Origin: JACCVL01 sp038232655
Lineage (GTDB): Bacteria > Actinomycetota > Actinomycetes > Propionibacteriales > Nocardioidaceae
Direction: 5' to 3'
Length of the DNA: 62,030 nucleotides
Assembly: GCA_038232655.1 (NCBI GenBank)
Contig: JBBSNM010000004.1
Coordinates: forward strand, 1 to 62,030
Below the pieces are notes generated by a model that was given only the letters and a program-made list of their open reading frames with translations, made no database searches and was not told where the DNA came from. This document shows positions 32,044 through 40,117 of the stretch, piece after piece; the first letter of the stretch is position 1; each line of letters starts with the position of its first letter. The position numbers and the translations under genes are program-made.

Positions 32044-35000
32044 CTAGGCCGAGGCGGCTTCGCGCAGCCGCTGGCTGATCACCACCGAGACGCCGTCGTC
32101 GCGCATGCTCACTCCGTAGAGGGCGTCGCCGACGCCCATGGTGCGCTTCTGGTGGGTGATGACCAGCAGCTGACTGTCGTTCCGCAGCTCCTCGTAGATC
32201 TCCAGCAGCCGGCCCAGGTTGGTGTCGTCGAGGGCGGCCTCGACCTCGTCAAGGATGTAGAACGGGCTCGGGCGGGCCTTGAACAGCGCGACCAGGAACG
32301 CCACCGCGACCAGCGACCGCTCGCCACCGGACAGCAGCGACAGCCGCTTGATCTTCTTGCCCGGCGGTCGCGCCTCCACGTCGACCCCGCTGGTCAGCAG
32401 GTCGCCGGGGTCGGTCAGCGTCAACCGCCCCTCACCACCGGGAAAGAGCCGGGCGAACACCGCCTCGAACTCCCGCTCGACGTCGGCGTAGGCCTCGCTG
32501 AACACCTGGAGCACCCGGGCGTCGACCTCGCTGATGATGTCGAGCAGGTCACGCCGGGTCTTGCGTACGTCCTCGAGCTGCTCGCCGAGGAACTGGTGCC
32601 GCTCCTCCAGCGCCGCGAACTCCTCCAGAGCGAGCGGGTTGATCTTGCCAAGCTGGGCCAGCGCGCGCTCGGCGGTGCGCAGCCGCTTGGCCTGCTCCTC
32701 GCGGTCGTAGGAGTCGTCCGACCCGAAGTCGGCGAGCAGCGTGTCGGCGTCGAGGCCGACCTCGTCCAGCGCCCGCTGCTCGAGCGTCTCCAGCCGCAGC
32801 CGCTGCTCGGCGCGGGCAACCTCATCGCGGTGGACGGAATCGGTGAGGCGGGTCAGCTCGACCTCGAGGTCGCGCAACGTGCAGCGAGCCGTCGCCAGCT
32901 GGGCCTCGCGACCGGAGCGGGCCTGCTCGACCTCGGCCCGCAAGGCGGCCGCCGCCTCGAGCGAGCGGTCGAGACGCGCGAGCGCACGGGACGCGGCCGC
33001 CGCTACCCCGCGGGCCGCCGCGGCCTCACGGAGCAGCTGGTCGTGCCGGGCCGCCGCCCGGGCTCGCGCCTCCTGCTCGACCTCGGCCTGCCGCTCCACC
33101 TGCTCGGCGCGGGCAGCGAGCGCGCGACAGCGCTCCTCGGCGGTGCGCAGCGTCAGCCGGGCATCGGTCTCCTCCCCGCGCAGGGCGCTGGCGACGTCGC
33201 CGAGCCGGGCCAGCTCGGTGCCGTCGTGCTCGTCGCGGGGGGCGGCCTCGGCCTGGGCGACCCGCTGCTCCAGCTCGGTGAGGCCCTCGAGGTTGCGGTC
33301 GCGGGACTGCTCGGCTGCCAGCACCGCGGCCGTGATCCGGGCGCCCTCGGCGCGGGCCGAGCGAGCCAGGCTGCCCAGGTGGGCGAGCTGCTCGGCGAGG
33401 GCAGCCATCGCAGCATCGGACTCGTGCAGTGCCGCCAGTGCGGCCTCCGCGGCCCCGCGTGCGGCGTCCAGCTCGTCGTCCAGGTGGGCGAGGTCGAAGC
33501 GCAGCCGCTCGCACATACGGCTGGCCTCGCCGAGCCGCTCGGTGGCGTCGTCGACGGCGGCCTGCACTTCGAGCAGGCTGGGCGCGCTCGCCGACCCACC
33601 GGCGGCGCGAAGTCGGCCGAGCAGGTCACCGTCGCGGGTCACGGCACTCAGCTGGGGGTGGTGCGCGAGCACGGTACGGGCCGCGTCGAGATCGTCGACC
33701 ACGACCACGTCGGCGAGCAGCGCTGCCAGCGCCGGTCGAACCGTTGCCGGAGCCTCGATCACGTCGACCACCGGGAGGGCGCCAGCAACCACGTCTGCGG
33801 CCGCCTCGGCGGCGGGCTCCCTCTCGGGATCCGTCGCCGCGACCAGCAGGCCGGCGCGCCCCAGCTCGTCGTCACGAAGCAGCCGCAGCGCGGCGACGGC
33901 AGGGTCGACCCCGTCGACGACCACGGCATCGGCGGCCGGGCCCAGAGCCGCGCTCACCGCGGCCTCGTACCCGCTGCGCACGCTGAGCAGTGCCGACACC
34001 GAGCCGAGCACGCCGGACAGGCGCTCGGAGGCGGCCAACAGTGCGCCGGCACCGTCTTTGCGGGCCAGGCCGAGCTCGAGGGCCTCGCTGCGGGCCGCCA
34101 GCGCGGCACGCTCCTGCTCGGCCGCCCGCGCCGCCTCGCGCAGCTTGCCGGCACGTGCCTCCAGGTCCTGGAGCACCGCGGCGGCTGCCTCGTAGGCCTC
34201 GTCTAGGCCGCCCTCACCGGCGTCCAGCCCGGCGACCTGGTTCTCGTGGGTGGTGAAGTCCCGCTGAGCGCGCTCGGCGCGGGCCTCGATCTCGGCCCGG
34301 GCTTCGAGCAGCCGGCCGATCTCGTCGTCGGCGGCAGCTGCCCGGCTGCGCAGCGCGTGCAGCCGGCCATGCAGCCGGGCCAGTCCCTCACGCCGGTCCG
34401 CCGCTGCCCCCGCCAGTTCGGTGACCCGCCGGTCCTCGTCGGCGTGCGCCTGCTCGGCGCGCTCGCGCGCCTGCACGGCACGGTCGAGGGCGGCCCGGTG
34501 TTCCTCGACCTCCGCCTCGACCCGGTGCTGCTCGGCACGAGCCGCCGCGGCCTCGTCGGCCAGCTGCGCCGGGGCGGGCCCGGCGCGTACGCCGATGTCA
34601 TCCTCGGCCGCCCGCCGGACCCGCTCCGCGGCCAGCCCGGCGGTGCCGACGATGCGGTCCCGCAGGCCGGACAGGCGGTACCAGGTGTCCTGCGCCGCCG
34701 ACAGCCGAGGCGCGTCCTCGGTGAGGGCGGCTGCGACGGCGGTCTCGTCCGCCCGGGCGGCGGCAACGGCATCCTCGACCTCGGCACGGTAGGCACGCAG
34801 CGCGGACTCGTCGGACAGCTCGCGCTCGAGGATGGCACGGGCGGTGCCGACGTCGTCGGCGAGCAGCCGGGCCCGAGCGTCGCGCAGGTCTGCCTGCACG
34901 GTGGCTGCCTGCCGAGCCACCTCCGCCTGCCGGCCGAGCGGCTTCAGCTGGCGGCGCAGCTCGACCAGCAGGTCCTGCACGCGGGTGAGGTTGCCCTCGG

Positions 35001-35550
35001 TTGCCTCCAGCTTGCGTAGCGCCTTCTCTTTGCGCTTGCGGTGCTTGAGAACTCCGGCGGCCTCCTCGATGAAGCCGCGCCGGTCCTCGGGGGTGGCCTG
35101 CAGCACCGAGTCCAGCTGCCCCTGCCCGACGATGACGTGCATCTCGCGGCCGATACCGGAGTCGCTGAGCAGCTCCTGCACGTCGAGCAGCCGACAGCCC
35201 TGTCCGTTGATGGCGTACTCCGACCCGCCGCTGCGAAACATCGTCCGCGAGATCGTCACCTCGGCGTACTCGACCGGCAGCGCTCCGTCGGCGTTGTCGA
35301 TGGTCAAGATCACCTCGGCGCGACCGAGGGGCGCCCGACCAGCGGTGCCGGCGAAGATGACGTCTTCCATCTTGCCGCCGCGCAGCGACTTGGCGCCCTG
35401 CTCCCCCAGCACCCACGCCAGTGCGTCGACGACATTGGACTTGCCCGACCCGTTGGGGCCAACGACGCAGGTGATGCCGGGCTCGAACTGCAAGGTCGTC
35501 GTCGACGCAAAGGACTTGAACCCGCGCAGCGTCAGGCTCTTCAGGTACAA
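32044..35550 (-). CDS. smc: Chromosome segregation ATPase SMC
   Basis: Condensin core subunit of 1168 residues. The N-terminal ATPase half has the Walker A VVGPNGSGKSNVVDALAWVL and a Q-loop region GQGQLDSVLQATPEDRRGFI. Long Ala/Glu/Arg-rich coiled coils flank a hinge around residues 500-640. The C-terminal half has LSLLSGGERSLVAVAFLVAL and Walker B FYILDEVEAALDDTN. The start is TTG at 35550: it gives the family N-terminus YLKSLTLRGFKSFAS and is preceded at good spacing by AGGAG (35562-35558), which itself overlaps an upstream in-frame ATG (35565). scpA and scpB are not in this window. Confidence 0.95.
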   Translation of the reverse strand: MYLKSLTLRGFKSFASTTTLQFEPGITCVVGPNGSGKSNVVDALAWVLGEQGAKSLRGGKMEDVIFAGTAGRAPLGRAEVILTIDNADGALPVEYAEVTISRTMFRSGGSEYAINGQGCRLLDVQELLSDSGIGREMHVIVGQGQLDSVLQATPEDRRGFIEEAAGVLKHRKRKEKALRKLEATEGNLTRVQDLLVELRRQLKPLGRQAEVARQAATVQADLRDARARLLADDVGTARAILERELSDESALRAYRAEVEDAVAAARADETAVAAALTEDAPRLSAAQDTWYRLSGLRDRIVGTAGLAAERVRRAAEDDIGVRAGPAPAQLADEAAAARAEQHRVEAEVEEHRAALDRAVQARERAEQAHADEDRRVTELAGAAADRREGLARLHGRLHALRSRAAAADDEIGRLLEARAEIEARAERAQRDFTTHENQVAGLDAGEGGLDEAYEAAAAVLQDLEARAGKLREAARAAEQERAALAARSEALELGLARKDGAGALLAASERLSGVLGSVSALLSVRSGYEAAVSAALGPAADAVVVDGVDPAVAALRLLRDDELGRAGLLVAATDPEREPAAEAAADVVAGALPVVDVIEAPATVRPALAALLADVVVVDDLDAARTVLAHHPQLSAVTRDGDLLGRLRAAGGSASAPSLLEVQAAVDDATERLGEASRMCERLRFDLAHLDDELDAARGAAEAALAALHESDAAMAALAEQLAHLGSLARSARAEGARITAAVLAAEQSRDRNLEGLTELEQRVAQAEAAPRDEHDGTELARLGDVASALRGEETDARLTLRTAEERCRALAARAEQVERQAEVEQEARARAAARHDQLLREAAAARGVAAAASRALARLDRSLEAAAALRAEVEQARSGREAQLATARCTLRDLEVELTRLTDSVHRDEVARAEQRLRLETLEQRALDEVGLDADTLLADFGSDDSYDREEQAKRLRTAERALAQLGKINPLALEEFAALEERHQFLGEQLEDVRKTRRDLLDIISEVDARVLQVFSEAYADVEREFEAVFARLFPGGEGRLTLTDPGDLLTSGVDVEARPPGKKIKRLSLLSGGERSLVAVAFLVALFKARPSPFYILDEVEAALDDTNLGRLLEIYEELRNDSQLLVITHQKRTMGVGDALYGVSMRDDGVSVVISQRLREAASA

Positions 35551-35666
35551 ACCCCGGCTCCTCATCGGTCGCGTGCGCGGACGGCGAAAGCCGTGCAAAC
35601 GCTAGCGAGCGGGGGTGCCGACGGGGGCCAGGCGCGCCGAGACCGGCGAGCGGGGCGGTGCCGAGC

Positions 35667-35873
35667 TCAGCGCAGGGCGGGTTCCAGCACCCGAGCCGCG
35701 TGCAGCTCGTCGACCAGTTCGCGCTCGCGCTGGGCCGCGGTCAGGGCGTCGTTGCGGGTCTGCAGCCGCAAGATCTCCGCCTCGAGGTCGGCGACTCGTC
35801 GACGCAGGCCGACCACCTCACGCAGCAAATTGGTGTCTCGTCCGCTGATGTGGCCTACGAGCGCTTTGGCCAT
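35667..35873 (-). CDS. Small coiled-coil protein, conserved-looking, function unknown
   Basis: A 68-residue protein starting at the ATG at 35873 with a GGAGG site upstream. After MAKALVGHISGRDTNLLREV it is a leucine/glutamate-rich coiled coil (VVGLRRRVADLEAEILRLQ) to near the end. I recall similar short proteins in other actinobacteria but know no function. It lies between mutM and smc in the same direction. Could act as a dimeric scaffold; that is speculation. Confidence 0.7.
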   Translation of the reverse strand: MAKALVGHISGRDTNLLREVVGLRRRVADLEAEILRLQTRNDALTAAQRERELVDELHAARVLEPALR

Positions 35874-35942
35874 CGATGCCCTCCACCTACGGGGTCGTGC
35901 CGGGAGGCGCCGGGGTGCACGTGCCTCCTGCTTGTGCCGGGG

Positions 35943-35974
35943 CCGATCTGCCGATCTGCCCATCTGCCCATCTG
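35943..35974. repeat. 8-bp tandem repeat upstream of the coiled-coil gene
   Basis: Four units of CC[GC]ATCTG lie head to tail: two CCGATCTG then two CCCATCTG. They sit in the 163-bp spacer between mutM and the small coiled-coil gene, about 70 bp before its start codon, where copy number could change the leader or promoter spacing. Confidence 0.75.
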
Positions 35975-36036
35975 CCAGAATCCCACCGCATCGGCTTGCG
36001 GTCAACATCGGGGGTCGTCGGCTCGCCTGCACGCAG

Positions 36037-36948
36037 TCACCAGCGGGCCCGGCGCGGACGTGGCTGGCAGCCGGGACACGTGTACGACGAGCGGTTCATG
36101 AACGTGTCCCGCCGCACCGGGGCGCCGCACCGCGGGCACGGCAGGCCGTCCTGCCCGTAGACCGCGAGCGACCGGTCGAAGTAGCCCGACTCGCCGTTGA
36201 CGTTGACGTACAGCGCGTCGAACGACGTGCCGCCCTGTTCGAGAGCCTCGCCCAGCACCGCCCGGACCGCGGCCACCAACCGGTCGATCTCAGCCCGCCG
36301 CAGCGTCTCGGTGGGCCGTGCATAGTGCAGCCGGGCACGCCACAGCGCCTCGTCGGCATAGATGTTGCCCACTCCCGACACCAGCCGCTGGTCGAGCAGC
36401 GCCCGCTTGAGGCCGGTGTGGCGGCCGCGCAGCCGTTCGGCGAACCGCCCGACGTCGAAAGCTGCCTCCAGCGGGTCGGCGGCGATGTGGGTCACCGGTG
36501 ACGGCACGGCAGCGCCGTCCGCGGCCGAGGCGGACAGCGACGTCAGGACCAGACCACCGAACGTTCGCTGGTCGACGAACCGCAGATCCACCCCCGTGTC
36601 GAGGCCGAGCCGCACCCGCAGGTGCGCCTCGACCGGCGCGGACGAGGGCCGCACCAGCAGCTGGCCGGACATGCCCAGGTGCCCGAGGAGGGCCACGTCA
36701 CCCGGCTGGCCAGCACCCGGCTGGCCCCCTGCGGGCTGCTGGTCGTCAAGGGGGAGCCACAGGTACTTTCCGCGTCGGCGGGCGGGCGTCAACCGGCTGC
36801 CGGCAAGCCGATCCGCGAAGTCACGCGCGCCGGCCAGGTGCCGTCGCACCGCGCGCGGGTTCAGCACCTCGACCCGCTCGACCGTCCGGCCGGCGACGTG
36901 CGCGGCCAGACCGCGGCGGACCACCTCGACCTCGGGCAGCTCGGGCAC
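36037..36948 (-). CDS. mutM: Formamidopyrimidine-DNA glycosylase MutM (Fpg)
   Basis: Base-excision-repair glycosylase/AP lyase for oxidised purines. The N-terminus MPELPEVEVVRRGLAAHV gives the catalytic proline and glutamate. RRRGKYLWLPL carries the conserved lysine, and GVGNIYADEALWRARLHYAR the helix-two-turn-helix. The C-terminal zinc finger has cysteines in LPCPRCGAPVRRDTF and YTCPGCQ. The 303 residues include a short insert (QQPAGGQPGAGQPGD) in the N-terminal domain. Its GTG start follows the rnc stop without a gap. Confidence 0.94.
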   Translation of the reverse strand: MPELPEVEVVRRGLAAHVAGRTVERVEVLNPRAVRRHLAGARDFADRLAGSRLTPARRRGKYLWLPLDDQQPAGGQPGAGQPGDVALLGHLGMSGQLLVRPSSAPVEAHLRVRLGLDTGVDLRFVDQRTFGGLVLTSLSASAADGAAVPSPVTHIAADPLEAAFDVGRFAERLRGRHTGLKRALLDQRLVSGVGNIYADEALWRARLHYARPTETLRRAEIDRLVAAVRAVLGEALEQGGTSFDALYVNVNGESGYFDRSLAVYGQDGLPCPRCGAPVRRDTFMNRSSYTCPGCQPRPRRARW

Positions 36949-37656
36949 TCAGCCGCGACCCTCGACCTCGCGCCAGGCGGTCTCGGCCGCCTGCTGCTCG
37001 GCCTCCTTCTTCGACCGCCCGGCCCCGTTTCCGTACAGCTGCCCGGCGACCCGGACCTGCGCGGTGAACGTCTTGGCGTGGTCGGGACCGCTCTCAGCGA
37101 TGACGTAGGTGGGCACGCCGAGGCCGAGGGAGGCCGACAGCTCCTGCAGGCTGGTCTTCCAGTCGAGACCGGCGCCCAGTGTGGCCGCCTCGGCCAGCAG
37201 CGGCTCGAACAGCGTGCGCACCACGTCGGAGGCCACGGCGAAGCCGTACTGCAGGTAGACGGCGCCGAGCAGCGCCTCGACGGTGTCGGCGAGGATCGAG
37301 GACTTGTCGTGCCCACCGGTCGTCTCCTCGCCCCGGCCGAGCCGCACGTGGTCGCCCACCCCCAGCGCCCGGCCCACCTCCGCCAGCGCGCGCGCGTTCA
37401 CGACCGCCGCGCGCAGCTTGGCCAGCCGGCCCTCGGACAGGTCGGGATGGCCGCGGTAGAGCGCGTCGGTGACGACCAGGCCCAGCACCGAGTCGCCCAG
37501 GAACTCCAGCCGCTCGTTGGTCGGCAAACCACCATGCTCGTAGGCGTACGAGCGGTGCGTCAGCGCCAGCTCGAGCCCGGCGGGGTCGAGATCGGGGACG
37601 CCCAGCGCCACCCGGAGATCGTCATCTGGGCGGTGATCGTCGGGGTCAGCGACCAT
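36949..37656 (-). CDS. rnc: Ribonuclease III
   Basis: Double-stranded-RNA endonuclease for rRNA and mRNA processing. The signature NERLEFLGDSVLGLVVTDAL lies in the catalytic domain, with the second acidic site in LADTVEALLGAVYLQYG. A C-terminal dsRNA-binding domain (WKTSLQELSASLGLGVPTYV to GAGRSKKEAEQQAAETAWRE) is complete. At 235 residues it is a typical size. It overlaps neither neighbour but abuts mutM directly. Confidence 0.95.
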   Translation of the reverse strand: MVADPDDHRPDDDLRVALGVPDLDPAGLELALTHRSYAYEHGGLPTNERLEFLGDSVLGLVVTDALYRGHPDLSEGRLAKLRAAVVNARALAEVGRALGVGDHVRLGRGEETTGGHDKSSILADTVEALLGAVYLQYGFAVASDVVRTLFEPLLAEAATLGAGLDWKTSLQELSASLGLGVPTYVIAESGPDHAKTFTAQVRVAGQLYGNGAGRSKKEAEQQAAETAWREVEGRG

Positions 37657-37670
37657 CGGTGTCTCGGGCG

Positions 37671-37856
37671 TCAGAGGACCTGTCGACGCTCAGACCGCGG
37701 GCCGTACTGTCCGCACTCGGGACATGCGCGGTGCGGCAGGTGCTGGGACCCGCAGGCCGGGTTCGCACAGGTCACCAGCGAGGGTGCCGTGGTCTTCCAT
37801 GCGCTGCGGCGGTGCCGCGTGTTGCTGCGCGACAACTTCCGCTTCGGGACAGCCAC
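37671..37856 (-). CDS. rpmF: 50S ribosomal protein L32, zinc-binding form
   Basis: A 61-residue ribosomal protein. It begins AVPKRKLSRSNTRHRRSAWK and keeps the four-cysteine zinc ribbon (CANPAC and CPEC). Bacteria with this C+ form often carry a zinc-free paralogue for zinc starvation; none is seen here. The GTG start lies 4 bp after the DUF177 gene, so the two are coupled. Confidence 0.94.
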   Translation of the reverse strand: MAVPKRKLSRSNTRHRRSAWKTTAPSLVTCANPACGSQHLPHRACPECGQYGPRSERRQVL

Positions 37857-37860
37857 GTCT

Positions 37861-38460
37861 CTACTCCTCGTCCTGGCCGGGTCCGGTGCCCGGGTCTGCT
37901 TGGTCGGACAGGTCGGCTGGCAGCAGTGTCGCCAGCACGGCCCACCGGGGGTCGGCAACCTCATCGTGCACGTGCCCGGGGTCTGCCGCCAGCCGCACCC
38001 CGCAGGTGGGGCACAGACCGGGACAGTCCTCGGTGCACAGCGGGCGGAACGGCAGTGCCAGCACCACCGCATCCCGCAGCAGCGGCTCGAGGTCGATCGC
38101 GTCGCCTTCGACCCGCCCCGCCTCGTCGGCCTCCGCGTCGCTCTCCGGATAGGCGTACAGCTCCTGCAGGTCGACCTCGAGCACGTTCTCCAGGTCGAGC
38201 AGGCACCGCGCGCACTCCCCGACCGTGCGTGCCCGCGCCGTTCCCGACACGAGCACGCCTTCCATCACCGACTCGAGCCGGAGCTCGAGGTCGACCGGGT
38301 CGCCCTGCGGCACGCCCAGCATCTCCACCCCGAGGCCAGCCGGGGCCAGCACCGAGCGCGACACCGTACGGCTGGACCCCGGTCGGCGGCTGAGCTCGTG
38401 GATGTCGAGCACGAGCGGCGCTCTGAGGTCCAGGCTGGACAGGGTGTCACTCCGGGTCAT
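37861..38460 (-). CDS. DUF177 (YceD-like) protein
   Basis: A 199-residue protein of the DUF177 family, encoded before rpmF in most bacteria and linked in E. coli and plants to 23S rRNA accumulation. It shows PLVLDIHELSRRPGSSRTVS, ECARCLLDLENVLEVDLQEL, and a C-terminal PLCTEDCPGLCPTCGVRLAA cysteine cluster. The start ATG at 38460 is chosen from the family N-terminus MTRSDTLSSLDLRAP. Confidence 0.92.
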   Translation of the reverse strand: MTRSDTLSSLDLRAPLVLDIHELSRRPGSSRTVSRSVLAPAGLGVEMLGVPQGDPVDLELRLESVMEGVLVSGTARARTVGECARCLLDLENVLEVDLQELYAYPESDAEADEAGRVEGDAIDLEPLLRDAVVLALPFRPLCTEDCPGLCPTCGVRLAADPGHVHDEVADPRWAVLATLLPADLSDQADPGTGPGQDEE

Positions 38461-38530
38461 GGGCAAGGCAAAACGACGGGCTCCGAGAAGACCGGCATCA
38501 AGGGTAGCGGGTGCCTTGGGGCAGTGGAAA

Positions 38531-39001
38531 TCAGGAGCCGTGGTCGGGCAGCGCGATGTCGTCGGGGTCGCGGCCATCGAAGTCCAACGCGCTGCGATCG
38601 TGCAGGCGCTCACGGCCGCGCTGGACCGCAGCCAGCGTTCGCGTCAGCGTCAGCTCGAAGGTCGCGAGTCGCTCGTCGACGTAGTCGTCGGTCTCGCGTC
38701 GTAGCGCCTCGGCCTCCTGCTTGGAGACGGCGGACACGTCGTGGTCGGCGACCAGTCGATCGCGCTCACGCTCGGCGGCGGCAACGATGTCGCCGGCCTC
38801 GGACCGCGCCCGGGCCAAGACGGCGTCGCGCTCGGCAAGCACCTGGTCGGACTCGGCGAGCGCAGCGGTAAGCATCTCCCGCAACTCGTCGACGGCGGTG
38901 AGCAGCTCGGAGCGGTTGACGACGGCTGACGTGGACAGCGGCATCGTCCGGGCCGCCGCCACGGCCTTGCGGATCTCGGCCAGCTTGACGTGCACGTTCA
39001 C
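38531..39001 (-). CDS. DivIVA-like/ATP-synthase-b-like coiled-coil protein
   Basis: A 156-residue, highly charged helical protein: NVHVKLAEIRKAVAAARTMP, then RSELLTAVDELREMLTAALA, and coiled coil through VLARARSEAGDIVAAAERER. Proteins at this position between coaD and DUF177 in actinomycetes are often labelled as cell-division-initiation or F0-subunit-b-like. Function is not known. It has no membrane segment. Confidence 0.8.
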   Translation of the reverse strand: MNVHVKLAEIRKAVAAARTMPLSTSAVVNRSELLTAVDELREMLTAALAESDQVLAERDAVLARARSEAGDIVAAAERERDRLVADHDVSAVSKQEAEALRRETDDYVDERLATFELTLTRTLAAVQRGRERLHDRSALDFDGRDPDDIALPDHGS

Positions 39002-39019
39002 GGGCGAAGCGTAGCGACG

Positions 39020-39511
39020 TCAGCGGCGATCTCGCCGCCCGCGCAGTCGCCGGGTCATCTGGTCGAACACGAGCGGTGGCACCAGACCGGACACGTCACC
39101 GCCGCCGGCGGCGACCTCCTTGACCAGGCTAGATGCCAGGAAGGACCATTCCGGGGCGGTCGGCACGAACACGGTCTCGACGCCGGTGAGGCGAGAGTTC
39201 ATCTGCGCCATCTGCAGCTCGTAGTCGAAATCGGTCACTGCCCGCAGGCCCTTCACGATGGCCCCGATCCCCCGCTGCCGGCAGAAGTCGACGAGCAAGC
39301 CCTCGAACGACTCCACCGACACCGCGGGCTCGTCGACGGTGACCATGCGCAACATGTCGACCCGCTCCTCGACCGCGAACAGGCCCTGCTTGGCATCGTT
39401 GACCAAGACGGCCACCGTCACGTGGTCGAACAGCCGGGCGGCTCGCGCCACGATGTCGAGGTGCCCGTTGGTGACGGGGTCGAACGAACCCGGGCAGACC
39501 GCGGTGGGCAC
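39020..39511 (-). CDS. coaD: Phosphopantetheine adenylyltransferase
   Basis: Penultimate step of coenzyme A synthesis, adenylating 4'-phosphopantetheine. The nucleotidyltransferase motif CPGSFDPVTNGHLDI is at the N-terminus. GLRAVTDFDYELQMAQMNSR and the C-terminal FLASSLVKEVAAGGGDV match the family. At 163 residues it is full length. It follows rsmD by 36 bp. Confidence 0.95.
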   Translation of the reverse strand: MPTAVCPGSFDPVTNGHLDIVARAARLFDHVTVAVLVNDAKQGLFAVEERVDMLRMVTVDEPAVSVESFEGLLVDFCRQRGIGAIVKGLRAVTDFDYELQMAQMNSRLTGVETVFVPTAPEWSFLASSLVKEVAAGGGDVSGLVPPLVFDQMTRRLRGRRDRR

Positions 39512-39547
39512 GGCGGCGACTCCCCCTGGTCGGGTACCTCGGGTCGA

Positions 39548-40111
39548 TCAGGCACGCCGACCGTACCAAAGCGTGGTCTGGCCGTAGCGTCGCTCGCCGG
39601 CGTCGACGACCCCGTCGGGGAACCGCCAGGCTTCGGCTCTGGTGGACCGCTCGACCACCAGCAGGGCCCTCGGCGCGCACCAGCCGCCAGCCAGCGCCGC
39701 CGCCAACGCGTCCCGCAGGACCGTGGCGTCGGCTGCGTACGGCGGGTCGGCGAACACCAGGTCGGCGACCACCCGGGGCGCCTCGGTGACGATCCGCTCA
39801 ACTCGCTGGCCGAGCACCTCGGCTCGATCGGCGACCCCCAGCGCGTCGGCGTTTCGCCGCACCACCGCGGCCGAGCGACGGTCGGACTCGACCAGGACCG
39901 CGCGGGCCGCCCCGCGCGACAATGCCTCCAGCCCGACCGCCCCCGACCCGGCGAACAGGTCGAGCACCTCGGCGTCGGTGAGCCCACCCAGCAGCGACTC
40001 GACCCGCGAGAACAGCGCCTCCCGCACGCGGTCGCTGGTGGGCCGGGTTCCGGCTCCCGGTGGGGTCTCGAGCCGTCGGCCGCCGAGGGTGCCGGCCACG
40101 ATCCGGGTCAC
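39548..40111 (-). CDS. rsmD: 16S rRNA (guanine966-N2) methyltransferase RsmD
   Basis: Methylates G966 in 16S rRNA. The 187 residues begin TRIVAGTLGGRRLETPPGAG with RPTSDRVREALFSRV. The SAM site is VLDLFAGSGAVGLEALSRGA, and the catalytic motif is DPPYA in LVFADPPYAADATVLR. It begins 6 bp after recG ends. Confidence 0.95.
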   Translation of the reverse strand: MTRIVAGTLGGRRLETPPGAGTRPTSDRVREALFSRVESLLGGLTDAEVLDLFAGSGAVGLEALSRGAARAVLVESDRRSAAVVRRNADALGVADRAEVLGQRVERIVTEAPRVVADLVFADPPYAADATVLRDALAAALAGGWCAPRALLVVERSTRAEAWRFPDGVVDAGERRYGQTTLWYGRRA

Positions 40112-40117
40112 CGTCGC

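Noticed and set aside
31309..34206. 965-codon plus-strand open frame opposite the DhaM-like gene and smc
   Set aside because: Mirror of coiled-coil coding sequence; composition explains it.
36037..36948. MutM paralogue Nei
   Set aside because: The PELPEVEVVRRGL N-terminus and C-terminal zinc finger fit Fpg, and the rnc-mutM order is standard.
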